A stretch of 64,000 nt of DNA, taken from the NCBI RefSeq assembly GCF_000317535.1, contig NC_019757.1, forward strand, positions 595,001 through 659,000, read 5' to 3'. The translations under genes and the position numbers were made by a program. Below the pieces are notes generated by a model. That model was not told the DNA's origin. It saw only the letters and a program-made list of their open reading frames with translations, and ran no database searches. This DNA comes from Cylindrospermum stagnale PCC 7417 (lineage in GTDB: Bacteria > Cyanobacteriota > Cyanobacteriia > Cyanobacteriales > Nostocaceae). Positions 11,566 to 19,817 of the stretch are shown piece by piece; positions within the stretch are counted from its first letter, which is position 1, and each line of letters opens with the position of its first letter.

Positions 11566-12720
11566 TTAGCTTAATCTTTGCCAAGTTAGTTCTTTTGTAG
11601 CTTCATCGTCATGCCAGCGCAATAAATTAGCGGGTTGATTTGGGGAAATTCCCGGTAAACTAATTGCCAAGCGGGGGGCATCTGTAGCTAGGAATATAGC
11701 ATTCTCAACATCACTTATCCCCCACTTGACTAAATTTTGCACCCCTACTAATAAGGGTAAAGTCGTCCCCGATAAAGTGCCATCGGCTAATCTGGCGGTA
11801 CCGTTGATAATTTCAATTTGCCGACTATCCCAAGGATACACCCCATCGGGTAATCCTAAAGGAGAGAGGGCGTCGCTAACGAGGAATAACCCTTTACTGG
11901 CACCGAGGAGAATTTGCAACATGATCGGCGAAACGTGCTGACCATCAGCAATCAAGCTACACATGACATCAGGATGGGTAATTGCTGCGCCTAATAACCC
12001 TGGTTCACGGTGATGCAATGGTGGCATGGCGTTGAAAGCATGAGTTACCATTGTGGCACCTAGGGCAAAGGCTTGTTGGGCTTGCTCTGCTGTTGCTTGA
12101 GAATGTCCTAAACTGACGGTAATTCCTAAAGAACGCAAATATGGAATTACTTCGCCAGTCCTGTCTAACTCTGGTGCTAAGGTAATGACTTTGACAACAT
12201 GGGCATAATCACCTAAAACCCGCTTCACTTCATTCATGGTGAGGGGTAACAGGTACTCTGCTGGATGTGCGCCACGCTTACCGTAGTTTAAAAATGGACC
12301 TTCTAGATGGACTCCGAGAATCTGGGCACCTGAACCCGCTGTAAGATTAGCAATGACGGCTAGCGATCGCTGAATATTTTCTACAGAAGTTGTCACCAGG
12401 GTTGGCAAATATCCATCTACGCCGACATCCCACAAAAATTGGGAAATTTCTGGGATAATGTGAGCATTTTCAGCTGATAAGTCGGGAAATGCTAAACCCA
12501 AAGCGCCGTTAATTTGCAAATCAACGCCACCCAAGGAAATCCAGTCACCAGCGACATCCAACACTTGCGAGTCTTTGGCTGGAACTGTGCCCATTGGCAG
12601 AATCTGCTCAATTATCCCGAATTGGTTAATCGAGAGCATCTGCAAATCTTGATAACCTGGTACTCGTGCGTTGATAATATCTAGGTTTGTCGGGATGAGG
12701 TTTTGTGTCGCTGTGATCAT
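11566..12720 (-). CDS. nagA: N-acetylglucosamine-6-phosphate deacetylase
   Basis: The 384-residue NagA hydrolyses N-acetylglucosamine-6-phosphate to glucosamine-6-phosphate and acetate in amino-sugar and cell-wall recycling. Amidohydrolase signatures are present: HLEGPFLN with the metal-binding Glu, SLGHSQATAEQ and THAFNAM with metal-binding His residues, and the catalytic Asp in SDALSPLG. It is divergent from purE across an 79-base spacer containing a heptamer repeat. No nagB lies beside it. Confidence 0.93.
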   Translation of the reverse strand: MITATQNLIPTNLDIINARVPGYQDLQMLSINQFGIIEQILPMGTVPAKDSQVLDVAGDWISLGGVDLQINGALGLAFPDLSAENAHIIPEISQFLWDVGVDGYLPTLVTTSVENIQRSLAVIANLTAGSGAQILGVHLEGPFLNYGKRGAHPAEYLLPLTMNEVKRVLGDYAHVVKVITLAPELDRTGEVIPYLRSLGITVSLGHSQATAEQAQQAFALGATMVTHAFNAMPPLHHREPGLLGAAITHPDVMCSLIADGQHVSPIMLQILLGASKGLFLVSDALSPLGLPDGVYPWDSRQIEIINGTARLADGTLSGTTLPLLVGVQNLVKWGISDVENAIFLATDAPRLAISLPGISPNQPANLLRWHDDEATKELTWQRLS

Positions 12721-12773
12721 ACAATCTGACTTTATACTGTCTAAACAGTGATATTTATCAAGATAGAGTTTAA

Positions 12774-12794
12774 TTTTGAATTTTGAATTTTGAA
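12774..12794. repeat. Short tandem heptamer repeat (TTTTGAA x3)
   Basis: Three perfect copies of TTTTGAA lie directly before the purE start, in the space where a ribosome binding site would be. The same heptamer, in the reverse orientation, forms the end of the CadD-like gene near 38.9 kb. Confidence 0.9.
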
Positions 12795-12799
12795 TTATT

Positions 12800-13318
12800 A
12801 TGAGTCCCCAAATCGGTATTATTATGGGCAGCGATTCTGATTTGCCTACGATGAAAGAAGCGATCGCAGTTTGTGCAGAATTTGCCGTTGAGTACGAAGT
12901 GGCGATCGTTTCTGCCCACCGTACCCCTCAACGGATGGTGGAATATGCACAACTTGCACACCAACGCGGACTTAAAGTAATTATCGCTGGCGCGGGCGGT
13001 GCAGCTCATCTCCCCGGTATGGTAGCATCTTTAACGCCATTACCCGTAATTGGCGTACCCGTAGCCACCCGTAACTTGCAAGGCGTTGATTCATTGTATT
13101 CAATTGTCCAAATGCCAGATGGTATCCCCGTAGCCACAGTGGCGATCGGTAATGCTAAAAATGCCGGACTTTTAGCAGTGCAAATTTTGGCTACCCAGCA
13201 ACCAGAATTAATGCAAAGAGTCCAAGAATATCGCCAAACCCTATCCGAATCGGTAATAGTAAAACAAGCCAAACTCGAACAACTCGGTTATGAGCAATAT
13301 TTAAAACAGATGTTCTAG
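12800..13318 (+). CDS. purE: N5-carboxyaminoimidazole ribonucleotide mutase (PurE class I)
   Basis: PurE converts N5-CAIR to CAIR in purine biosynthesis. The 172 residues show GSDSDLPTM (phosphate loop), the catalytic SAHRTP and the [11 protein letters not shown] loop of the class I enzyme, at normal length. The ATG at 12800 is preceded by a tandem heptamer tract rather than a Shine-Dalgarno, so initiation probably depends on something else. It is divergent from nagA and followed by a 560-base gene-free stretch before the ammonium transporter. Confidence 0.96.
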   Translation: MSPQIGIIMGSDSDLPTMKEAIAVCAEFAVEYEVAIVSAHRTPQRMVEYAQLAHQRGLKVIIAGAGGAAHLPGMVASLTPLPVIGVPVATRNLQGVDSLYSIVQMPDGIPVATVAIGNAKNAGLLAVQILATQQPELMQRVQEYRQTLSESVIVKQAKLEQLGYEQYLKQMF

Positions 13319-13878
13319 GAATTACACATAGAACTTTCTAATTATAACAGCCTCCGCAGAGATGCAAATGAGCATTCTTTTAGAGTAACTTTGTTGACTA
13401 TTTTTCAGCAATTACTTCGGTATTTGCTGTCCTTTAATGGTGAGCAAAAGTAAAGTAATTAATTTTTTAGAGAAAGTTAATAAAAATTTGCTCTTATATT
13501 CTGAACACAGCAAATCCCGATGGTGTAAGGAATATAAGTCGATTTTCTGATGCTCTCAGAGTATTAATTGTGACTACATTTAAAATAATGTATTTTTGGC
13601 TACAGATTTTTTTATTTTAGTAAATAGAAAATCAGTCAAATTAATCTGTTTATGCATAAGCGTAAAAGGTTAATTTATTTTTCGCTCAACCAGGCTTATT
13701 GATAAGCCTTAAAAAACCTGTAAATTTCAGAAAAACTAAACAACTGACAAAGACCATGAGACAAATATTTTCCAAAAGTTTTGTTTAAACCTTGTTTAAT
13801 TACCCTAATTAAATTAATTTGTTTTGGTAAGCATTTTACGAACATCAATTACAGCTTTTCTAGCAGGAAAAATCAGCA
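13319..13878. other. AT-rich leader region upstream of the ammonium transporter
   Basis: No ORF is visible in these 560 AT-rich bases. They hold the NtcA-like site described separately, an overlapping palindrome TACATT-N6-AATGTA (13575-13592), and an AGGA about 11 bases before the amt ATG. Confidence 0.5.
13590..13603 (+). promoter_or_regulatory. NtcA-binding-site candidate upstream of amt
   Basis: GTATTTTTGGCTAC matches GTA-N8-TAC exactly. A TAGAAA that could serve as a -10 box begins 22 bases downstream, the spacing expected at NtcA-activated promoters, though it is not a perfect TAN3T. It lies about 275 bases upstream of an ammonium transporter gene, a classical NtcA target. Confidence 0.6.
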
Positions 13879-15351
13879 ATGAATAAGCGTATTAGACCCT
13901 GGCACCGCCTACTGGCGCTAGCGATAGGTTCAATGGTGTTTGCAGTTTGTGCCCCGACAGTTGTCCAGGCGGCAGATCCTCCAACCCTCAACTCTTTAGC
14001 AGAAACAACAACAAAGTTACAAATTTCCATTGATACTACCTGGGTACTACTAACCGGATTTTTAGTATTCTTCATGCAAACCGGCTTTTCGATGTTAGAA
14101 GCAGGTTTGCTCCGCCAAAGAGGTGTAGTTAATGCCTTATTGGAAAACTTCATTGATGCTGCTGTCACCATTTTGGTGTGGTGGGGTGTCGGCTTTGGTA
14201 TCGCTTTTGGTACAAGTGCTGGCGGATTTTTTGGTACAGATACCTTTTTCCTCAGCCAGCTACCAGTAGACGGTGTATTTCCGATGGGGACTGTACCAGG
14301 CATTCCCTCACAGCTAAACGCCTATACCTTGTTTTTCTTCCAGTTTGCCTTCGCTGCAACTGCCAGTACGATCACAACTGGTTCTATGGCTGGAAGAACG
14401 GACTTTGTTGGTGATTTAATCTACAGCGCCGTTATGGGTGGCATCAGTTACCCAATCATCGTCCATTGGGTTTGGAATGCTAACGGCTGGTTAGCCAAAA
14501 TGAGTTTCCATGACTTTGCAGGTAGTTCTGTCGTTCACAGCGTCGGTGGTTGGACAGCGCTAGTTGGTGCTTATTTACTTGGCCCGCGTCCTGGTCGTCC
14601 AGCTTGGGGAATAATCCCACCAGCGCATAATTTGGGTTTAGCGACCTTGGGAACGATGATTCTTTGGTTTGGCTGGTACGGGTTCAACCCAGGTTCTACC
14701 CTTGGTACTGGTAATCCAGGCTTAATTGGTTTAGTTACCATTAATACCACCATTGGGGCTGGTGCTGGTGCTATTGCGGCGATACTTTATCAATACTTCC
14801 GTTCAGGTAAGTGGGATTTAGTTTATTGTCTGAACGGTTCTCTAGCGGGATTAGTAGGGATTACTGCTGGTTGCGCTTTTATCGCACCTTGGGCTTCAGT
14901 GGTAATTGGACTCACTGGTGGGATTTTGGTAGTCTGGGGAATTGATTTTGTGGAATCACTCCACATTGATGACCCAGTGGGAGCCTTCGCCGTTCACGGC
15001 ATTAATGGCATGATGGGTACGATCGCCATCGGCTTATTTGGTCAGTCAGAACTAACTCTGAACAAAAAAGCTGGGCTATTTTTAGGCGGTGGCTTTGATT
15101 TGCTAGGCATTCAACTTTTAGGTATAGTGGCGATCTGCCTTTTCACTATTGCCTTTGCCTTTTTGATGTTCGGTGGACTCAAAGCAATCGGCCACCTGCG
15201 TGTAGATCCCGAAGCTGATCGCGTCGGTATCGATGCTTATGAACACGGCGCGACAGTTTGGCCAGATGTCTATGCAGTTGAGCAATTTGTCGAAGAAGAA
15301 GAAAAACATCGCTCTCAGAAACCTGGAGTCGGTACCTTTGATAGTGAATAA
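13879..15351 (+). CDS. amt: Ammonium transporter (Amt family)
   Basis: A 490-residue ammonium channel/transporter of the inner membrane. A signal peptide ending in VVQAA precedes eleven membrane helices. The conserved Asp is in FHDFAGSSVVH and the twin pore histidines are in VVHSVGGW and FAVHGINGMMG. Its N-terminal part (TTWVLLTGFLVFFMQTGFSMLEAG) is the 'long' Amt type and differs from the second transporter at 46-47.5 kb. An NtcA-like site upstream predicts induction under nitrogen limitation. It stands alone, closed by a long palindrome about 100 bases downstream. Confidence 0.95.
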   Translation: MNKRIRPWHRLLALAIGSMVFAVCAPTVVQAADPPTLNSLAETTTKLQISIDTTWVLLTGFLVFFMQTGFSMLEAGLLRQRGVVNALLENFIDAAVTILVWWGVGFGIAFGTSAGGFFGTDTFFLSQLPVDGVFPMGTVPGIPSQLNAYTLFFFQFAFAATASTITTGSMAGRTDFVGDLIYSAVMGGISYPIIVHWVWNANGWLAKMSFHDFAGSSVVHSVGGWTALVGAYLLGPRPGRPAWGIIPPAHNLGLATLGTMILWFGWYGFNPGSTLGTGNPGLIGLVTINTTIGAGAGAIAAILYQYFRSGKWDLVYCLNGSLAGLVGITAGCAFIAPWASVVIGLTGGILVVWGIDFVESLHIDDPVGAFAVHGINGMMGTIAIGLFGQSELTLNKKAGLFLGGGFDLLGIQLLGIVAICLFTIAFAFLMFGGLKAIGHLRVDPEADRVGIDAYEHGATVWPDVYAVEQFVEEEEKHRSQKPGVGTFDSE

Positions 15352-15448
15352 ATCAGGAATGCTTTGAATATTAAAAAATCCACGGTAGTTAAAGTGTGTT
15401 GCATAGCTTGTTTCCCACCTTCTACCGGATTTTTTGGCTAAAAAAACA

Positions 15449-15481
15449 AGATCCCCGACTTCTTTAAGAAGTCGGGGATCT
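15449..15481. repeat. Perfect 33-base palindrome (dispersed repeat or bidirectional terminator)
   Basis: Sixteen-base arms beginning AGATCCCCGACTTCTT are perfectly complementary around one central base. It sits between the convergent amt and NIL-protein genes, so it can terminate both. From memory, closely similar palindromes are scattered in Nostoc genomes, which a genome search would confirm. Confidence 0.85.
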
Positions 15482-15554
15482 GTGGTATTGGATAAGACAG
15501 ATGCAAACCTGGAGACTCAGATGAAATCTGAATTTCTTGATTTTTAAGTTTTAA

Positions 15555-15568
15555 TTTTTAATTTTTAA
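15555..15568. repeat. Short tandem heptamer repeat (TTTTTAA x2)
   Basis: Two perfect and one partial TTTTTAA units lie just after the end of the NIL-domain gene; the same heptamer occurs at 25351-25364. Confidence 0.7.
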
Positions 15569-15574
15569 TTGGTA

Positions 15575-15880
15575 TTACCAATCACCCGCCTTAGTCTCAT
15601 CCCAAACTTCCAACTCCAAATCGTGGAGATAAGTCAACCCATTTTGAATTTGGGTTTCTGTTCCTTGTAACTCCAGGTTAAACCAACCATCACCAACAGC
15701 ATTGGCAGCCAAAAGCGCCGCCGTAATATTCACAGTCAGTCCGTAGTTAGACACCAGGCGAGAAATGACAGGTTCCTGATGATAGTCGTTAGGAACTCTG
15801 ACCTGAATCCGTTTGCGGATCAGCGTATTGTGATCACTGGCCATATCAAAAATTAACCCCTTGGTTGTGCTATTCAACAT
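15575..15880 (-). CDS. NIL domain protein of the sulfate transport operon
   Basis: A 101-residue protein that is essentially one ferredoxin-like NIL domain, a ligand-sensing domain otherwise found at the C-terminus of methionine ABC ATPases. Residues about 20-95 (RKRIQVRVPNDYHQEPVISR through LTYLHDLELEVWD) fit this fold. Its start overlaps the end of cysW by 11 bases, so it is translationally coupled to the permease. A role sensing a sulfur metabolite or regulating the transporter is inferred from context; no ATPase (cysA) gene follows it here. Confidence 0.85.
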   Translation of the reverse strand: MLNSTTKGLIFDMASDHNTLIRKRIQVRVPNDYHQEPVISRLVSNYGLTVNITAALLAANAVGDGWFNLELQGTETQIQNGLTYLHDLELEVWDETKAGDW

Positions 15881-16703
15881 CTTTAATGCTGGTTTTGCGT
15901 TCGAGAATTTCCTTCAGCACCAAAGTTACGACTGCTAGCAATCCCAACAACACAGCGGCAGAGAAGGCAGCTTCTGTTTCATACTGTTTATAAGCGTCCT
16001 CAACAAATAGTGGTAAACTCTGGGTTGTATTAGCAATGTTGCCAGATACCACGGAAACCGCCCCAAATTCACCCATTGCTCTGGCATTGGTCAAGATTAT
16101 TCCGTAGAGTAAGCCCCAACGGATACTTGGCAGGGTAACGCGCCAAAATATTTGCCAATCGTTTGCACCTAAGGTTTTAGCAGCTTCTTCTTGGTCGCTG
16201 CCAAATTCTTCTAACACCGGAATTACTTCCCTGGCAACAAATGGCATACTCACGAATGCTGTAGCCAAGATCATGCCAGGAAAGGCAAAGACAATCTGGA
16301 TATTATGCTCCTGGAGCCAAGGGCCAAACCACCCCTGCCGCCCATAAAGTAGCACAATCATTAATCCGGCAACAACTGGCGAGATGGAAAAAGGCAGGTC
16401 AATAATGCTCAAAACTATAGCGCGTCCGGGGAACTTATGGCGGGCGATGGCCCAAGCTGCACATAATCCAAACACAGTATTTATCGGCACTGCAATCACA
16501 GCCAGTATCAGCGTTAGCCAAGCTGCGTGAATAAATTCAGGTCGCGTTAAGTTGGCAAAAAATGGGCCTACTCCCTTGTGGAAAGCTTGGATAAAAACGT
16601 TGATAGCAGGGATATATTGAACTAGGGCTAAATAGGCGATCGCAATTCCAATCAAAACCGTCGGTACCCAACTCTGCTGCTGTTTCGCTCTATCTCTGGT
16701 CAT
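15870..16703 (-). CDS. cysW: Sulfate ABC transporter permease CysW
   Basis: The 277-residue permease pairs with CysT to form the sulfate channel in the inner membrane. Six membrane helices are visible, and the EAA loop that docks the ATPase reads [33 protein letters not shown] and [15 protein letters not shown] are typical CysW segments. Its start overlaps the end of cysT by 14 bases and its end overlaps the NIL gene, giving a tightly coupled operon sbpA-cysT-cysW-NIL. The cysA ATPase must be encoded elsewhere. Confidence 0.96.
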   Translation of the reverse strand: MTRDRAKQQQSWVPTVLIGIAIAYLALVQYIPAINVFIQAFHKGVGPFFANLTRPEFIHAAWLTLILAVIAVPINTVFGLCAAWAIARHKFPGRAIVLSIIDLPFSISPVVAGLMIVLLYGRQGWFGPWLQEHNIQIVFAFPGMILATAFVSMPFVAREVIPVLEEFGSDQEEAAKTLGANDWQIFWRVTLPSIRWGLLYGIILTNARAMGEFGAVSVVSGNIANTTQSLPLFVEDAYKQYETEAAFSAAVLLGLLAVVTLVLKEILERKTSIKDVE

Positions 16704-17559
16704 ATCTTCTTGCCCACGCTTGTAAGAAATTAATTGCCAGTAGCAGCACCAAGGAAATTGCTAATAGAACTATACCGATTACAGTTGCACCAGAATAGTC
16801 ATACTGCTCTAAGCGTTGGAAAATCAGCACAGGTGCGATCAAATCTTGGAAAGGGGTATTAGAAGAGATAATTACCGTCGAACCATACTCCCCAACAGCA
16901 CGGGAAAAACCCAAGGCCATTCCCGTCAAAATTGTCGGAAATAAAGGCGGTAAAATCACTTTCCAAAAAGTTTGCCATTGAGAAGCACCCAAACACCAGG
17001 CAGCTTCTTCAATCTCATGTTCCATTTCCTGAAGTACAGGTTGTACAGTCCGCACCACAAAAGGCAGCGAGATAAATATCATCGCCACTGCTACACCCAA
17101 ACGGGTAAAGGATACCTTAATTCCCAGTGGTGCCAGCAGTGAACCAATCCAGCCGTTATCGCTGTAAACCGTTGCCAGTGTTAATCCAGCGACCGACGTT
17201 GGCAAGGCAAAGGGTAAATCCACTGTGGCATCAATTATCCGTTTGAACGGAAAGTTGTAGCGGACTAAAACCCAAGCTATCAGAGTCCCAAAAACGCCAT
17301 TGAGCAAAGCCGCACAAATTGAGGTAACAAAAGTGACGTTGTAGGTTGCTAGTGCGATCTCACTGGTAGCGATTTCCCAAAATTTAGTGGGAGGTACTGT
17401 ACTCGCTTTCAGAAACATGGCAGCGATGGGAACAAATAACATCACTGTCAGATATGCCAGGGTAATCCTCCAAGTCCAGGGAAGCCGAATCAATTGATCT
17501 AAGAACGTTTTCCAGACTGGAGTTTTACCGTTAACTTGTATAGAAGGAGATAGACTCAT
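16690..17559 (-). CDS. cysT: Sulfate ABC transporter permease CysT
   Basis: Inner-membrane permease of the sulfate transporter. I start it at the ATG at 17559 (289 residues, [12 protein letters not shown]...), because the longer frame to 17646 begins with TTG and adds 29 residues that do not look like the family. Six helices and the EAA loop [22 protein letters not shown] are present, with [16 protein letters not shown] as another CysT signature. It lies 116 bases after sbpA, with a heptamer repeat between them, and overlaps cysW. Confidence 0.95.
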   Translation of the reverse strand: MSLSPSIQVNGKTPVWKTFLDQLIRLPWTWRITLAYLTVMLFVPIAAMFLKASTVPPTKFWEIATSEIALATYNVTFVTSICAALLNGVFGTLIAWVLVRYNFPFKRIIDATVDLPFALPTSVAGLTLATVYSDNGWIGSLLAPLGIKVSFTRLGVAVAMIFISLPFVVRTVQPVLQEMEHEIEEAAWCLGASQWQTFWKVILPPLFPTILTGMALGFSRAVGEYGSTVIISSNTPFQDLIAPVLIFQRLEQYDYSGATVIGIVLLAISLVLLLAINFLQAWARRYDQR

Positions 17560-17640
17560 AAACAATTCAAAATTTACGTAAGTTGCCGCTAGGGGCAGGG
17601 TATCCCCGCCCATAAAGTTATCAGTTGCTTCTTTTTTCAC

Positions 17641-17659
17641 TGACAACTGACAACTGACC
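17641..17659. repeat. Short tandem heptamer repeat (TGACAAC)
   Basis: Two complete TGACAAC units and a partial third lie in the sbpA-cysT spacer, another heptameric tandem repeat of the cyanobacterial type. Confidence 0.75.
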
Positions 17660-17675
17660 AGTGAGCATTAACTAA

Positions 17676-18821
17676 TTACCGTTTCTTTTGGGCTTGAATC
17701 TTGTCAAAAAGAGCACCGTCTGCGAAGAACTGCTTATCCACAGCCTCCCAACCGCCAAAGTCCTGAACCGTACCCAGAGTTTTCACTTTAGGAAATTTAT
17801 CTGCAACTTCCTTCGTTTGGGCTAAAGTCTGATCCGCAGGTCTGAATCCCAATTTGACAAACTCCTGCTGTGCCTCTGGAGTATAGAGAAATTTGATAAA
17901 ACCTTCAGCTACTTCACGGTTACCGTGTTTATCGACGTTTTTATCCACCACGGCGATGGGATTATCGATGGAGATATTGACATCAGGAACTACATAATCA
18001 ACCTTCTCGCCTTTTTGTTGTGCCAGGATAATTTCGTTTTCGTAGTTGATTAGGGCATCCCCTTGACCTTGCTTGGCAAATGTATCCGTGGCTTCGCGAG
18101 CATCTTTTGTTAGAATTGGTACATTATTGTAAACCTTGGTCACAAATGCAGTCGCTTTCGCCTCATCTCCCCCAGTTTTAATCACGGAATTCCACAGCGC
18201 TAAGAAATTCCACTTAGCAATACCTGATGTTTTGGGATCAGCGGTAATTAGTTTTACTCCGTCTTTCTCCAAATCGGCCCAGGCCTTGATACCTTTGGGG
18301 TTACCTGGGCGAGTGATTAGTGCTGCCACAGATCTGGAGACAATGCCATTGTTGGGAACTTCCTTTTCCCATCCTGGCTGAATCAATCCAGCTTTTTCAA
18401 TCTTTGCTGTGTCTCCCGCCAGTGCCAAGTGGACAACATCTGCTTCCAAACCATCGATCACGGCGCGAGTTTGGGAACCAGACCCTCCATAGCTTTGCTT
18501 GAAGGTGACAGTTTGGTTATGGTCTTTCTTCCACTGTGCCACAAATTTAGGAATGATCGCTTCATGCGCTGCCTTGGTGACGGCAAAGGACACGAGGGTT
18601 AATTCCACATTCTGTTTATTGTTGGCAACAGGATTAGCCGCAGGGGTTTCGCTGGTAGAATTACTTACGTTTCCCCCAGAACAGGCGGCAAGTGCCACAC
18701 TCAAGACCGTCCCTACCAAAAAGAGTGATACAAAGCCATTGAGCGAATTTAGCCTGAACCGATTGGTTCTCTGTTCGGCAATAAGTTGCAATCGTTTCAG
18801 TTGGCGCTGCCACAAACTCAT
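17676..18821 (-). CDS. sbpA: Sulfate-binding lipoprotein of the ABC transporter
   Basis: Periplasmic sulfate-binding component. I prefer the ATG at 18821 (381 residues), which has AGAGGAG just upstream, over the longer frame starting at 18851. A hydrophobic segment ends in the lipobox LAACSGG, so the mature protein is lipid-anchored in the outer leaflet of the inner membrane. TLVSFAVTKAAHEAIIPKF and SYGGSGSQTRAVIDGLEADV are typical of sulfate/thiosulfate binding proteins. It is the first gene of sbpA-cysT-cysW-NIL and is likely sulfur-regulated, although I cannot see the operator. Confidence 0.96.
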   Translation of the reverse strand: MSLWQRQLKRLQLIAEQRTNRFRLNSLNGFVSLFLVGTVLSVALAACSGGNVSNSTSETPAANPVANNKQNVELTLVSFAVTKAAHEAIIPKFVAQWKKDHNQTVTFKQSYGGSGSQTRAVIDGLEADVVHLALAGDTAKIEKAGLIQPGWEKEVPNNGIVSRSVAALITRPGNPKGIKAWADLEKDGVKLITADPKTSGIAKWNFLALWNSVIKTGGDEAKATAFVTKVYNNVPILTKDAREATDTFAKQGQGDALINYENEIILAQQKGEKVDYVVPDVNISIDNPIAVVDKNVDKHGNREVAEGFIKFLYTPEAQQEFVKLGFRPADQTLAQTKEVADKFPKVKTLGTVQDFGGWEAVDKQFFADGALFDKIQAQKKR

Positions 18822-19817
18822 TCTCTCTTCTCCTCTAAATCTACAGTTCATCGCTGGGAATACAGTATATATAGTTCATGGTAATGGATGATTGCAAGTA
18901 TCCGATCGCCAATGTCGGCAAAAACCTCACATTTTCGATAGGGAATATGGGGATTGTAGCAGTTTGATGGCGAATTTAAATTGATCTGAGTTCTAACTGT
19001 CAACTTATCATCACAATCAGCCAGTGGGTTTTGCTCCTTCAAGAACATCTACCTCCAGAAGATCTTCACGAATGCGATCGCATTTATGAAGAGCTGATTT
19101 AACTTTCGTCAGAGAAAATTTGTACCCTTGATTCTCTCGTTAATTTTGTCAATGGGCAGGATCATCAAAACTTTAAGGGTTCTGGAGACGTAAAACCCCA
19201 TAATTGATATGTTCTTTAAAAAACATCTATCTAAAGAGATATAAAAGGGGATGTTTTATTAGTCTGAAGGTAGATACTTGTAGTCTTACCTATCCTTTAT
19301 ATTCCTTAATGTTGAATTAGCCTTAGATCATCCCAGACAGCAAGTCAGGGCTGTGTGAAAGTTTCTGAAAAATCAAAACTCAGATCGCAAATTATGGTGA
19401 TTTTGTACGGTGTAGAAATGCCAGACTCAAGCAAATTCTCAGAAGTCTGCGCTCATCAGGACGTGGGCCGATTGCCCATCGCCTCAAGCTTTACTTTACA
19501 AACAGCCCATAGTAGATGGCTTGATACTCGTACTGATAGTCCCACTTCTATTAATTCAGACAAGGCTGGATAGTAACCTTACTTTAGCCTGTGATGAAGA
19601 TCACATAGTCTCAGGGTAACCATCATATCTTGGCTTACTTCTTCCTCTTAGGATGGAATGAACATATTCCTCAAGCTAAATATCAGTAAAATAAATAACA
19701 GTATTTATACGGTATTTACTTTTTTTAATAAAACTTAAGATATTGTATCTTAGATGTGTTTTCATTCTGCAAGCCCAAATATCCCAATAGCTTACTTAGT
19801 GATAAAAGGTCGAGAAT
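18822..19817. other. Gene-poor region between sbpA and the PatA-like gene
   Basis: This roughly 1-kb stretch has no convincing gene. On the minus strand between about 19130 and 18850 there are protein-like fragments in two frames (VKSALHKCDRIREDLLEVDV, then HIPYRKCEVFADIGDRILAI) broken by a stop, suggesting a decayed small gene. The CRP-like palindrome at 19590 and a TAAGATA-TTG-TATCTTA palindrome (19736-19752) lie toward the downstream response regulator. Confidence 0.4.
19590..19605 (+). promoter_or_regulatory. Perfect CRP-type palindrome
   Basis: TGTGA-TGAAGA-TCACA matches the CRP consensus TGTGA-N6-TCACA at all ten fixed positions. It lies 212 bases upstream of the PatA-like response regulator. 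Cyanobacterial cAMP receptor proteins (SyCRP1, AnCrpA) bind this consensus. Confidence 0.65.

Noticed and set aside
16690-17646. Longer cysT starting at 17646
   Set aside because: The start codon would be TTG and the extra 29 residues are not like CysT; ATG 17559 fits the family.
19355-19573. 72-residue plus-strand frame before the PatA-like gene
   Set aside because: Starts at a GTG with no Shine-Dalgarno, has no protein-like pattern, and ends just before the CRP-like site.
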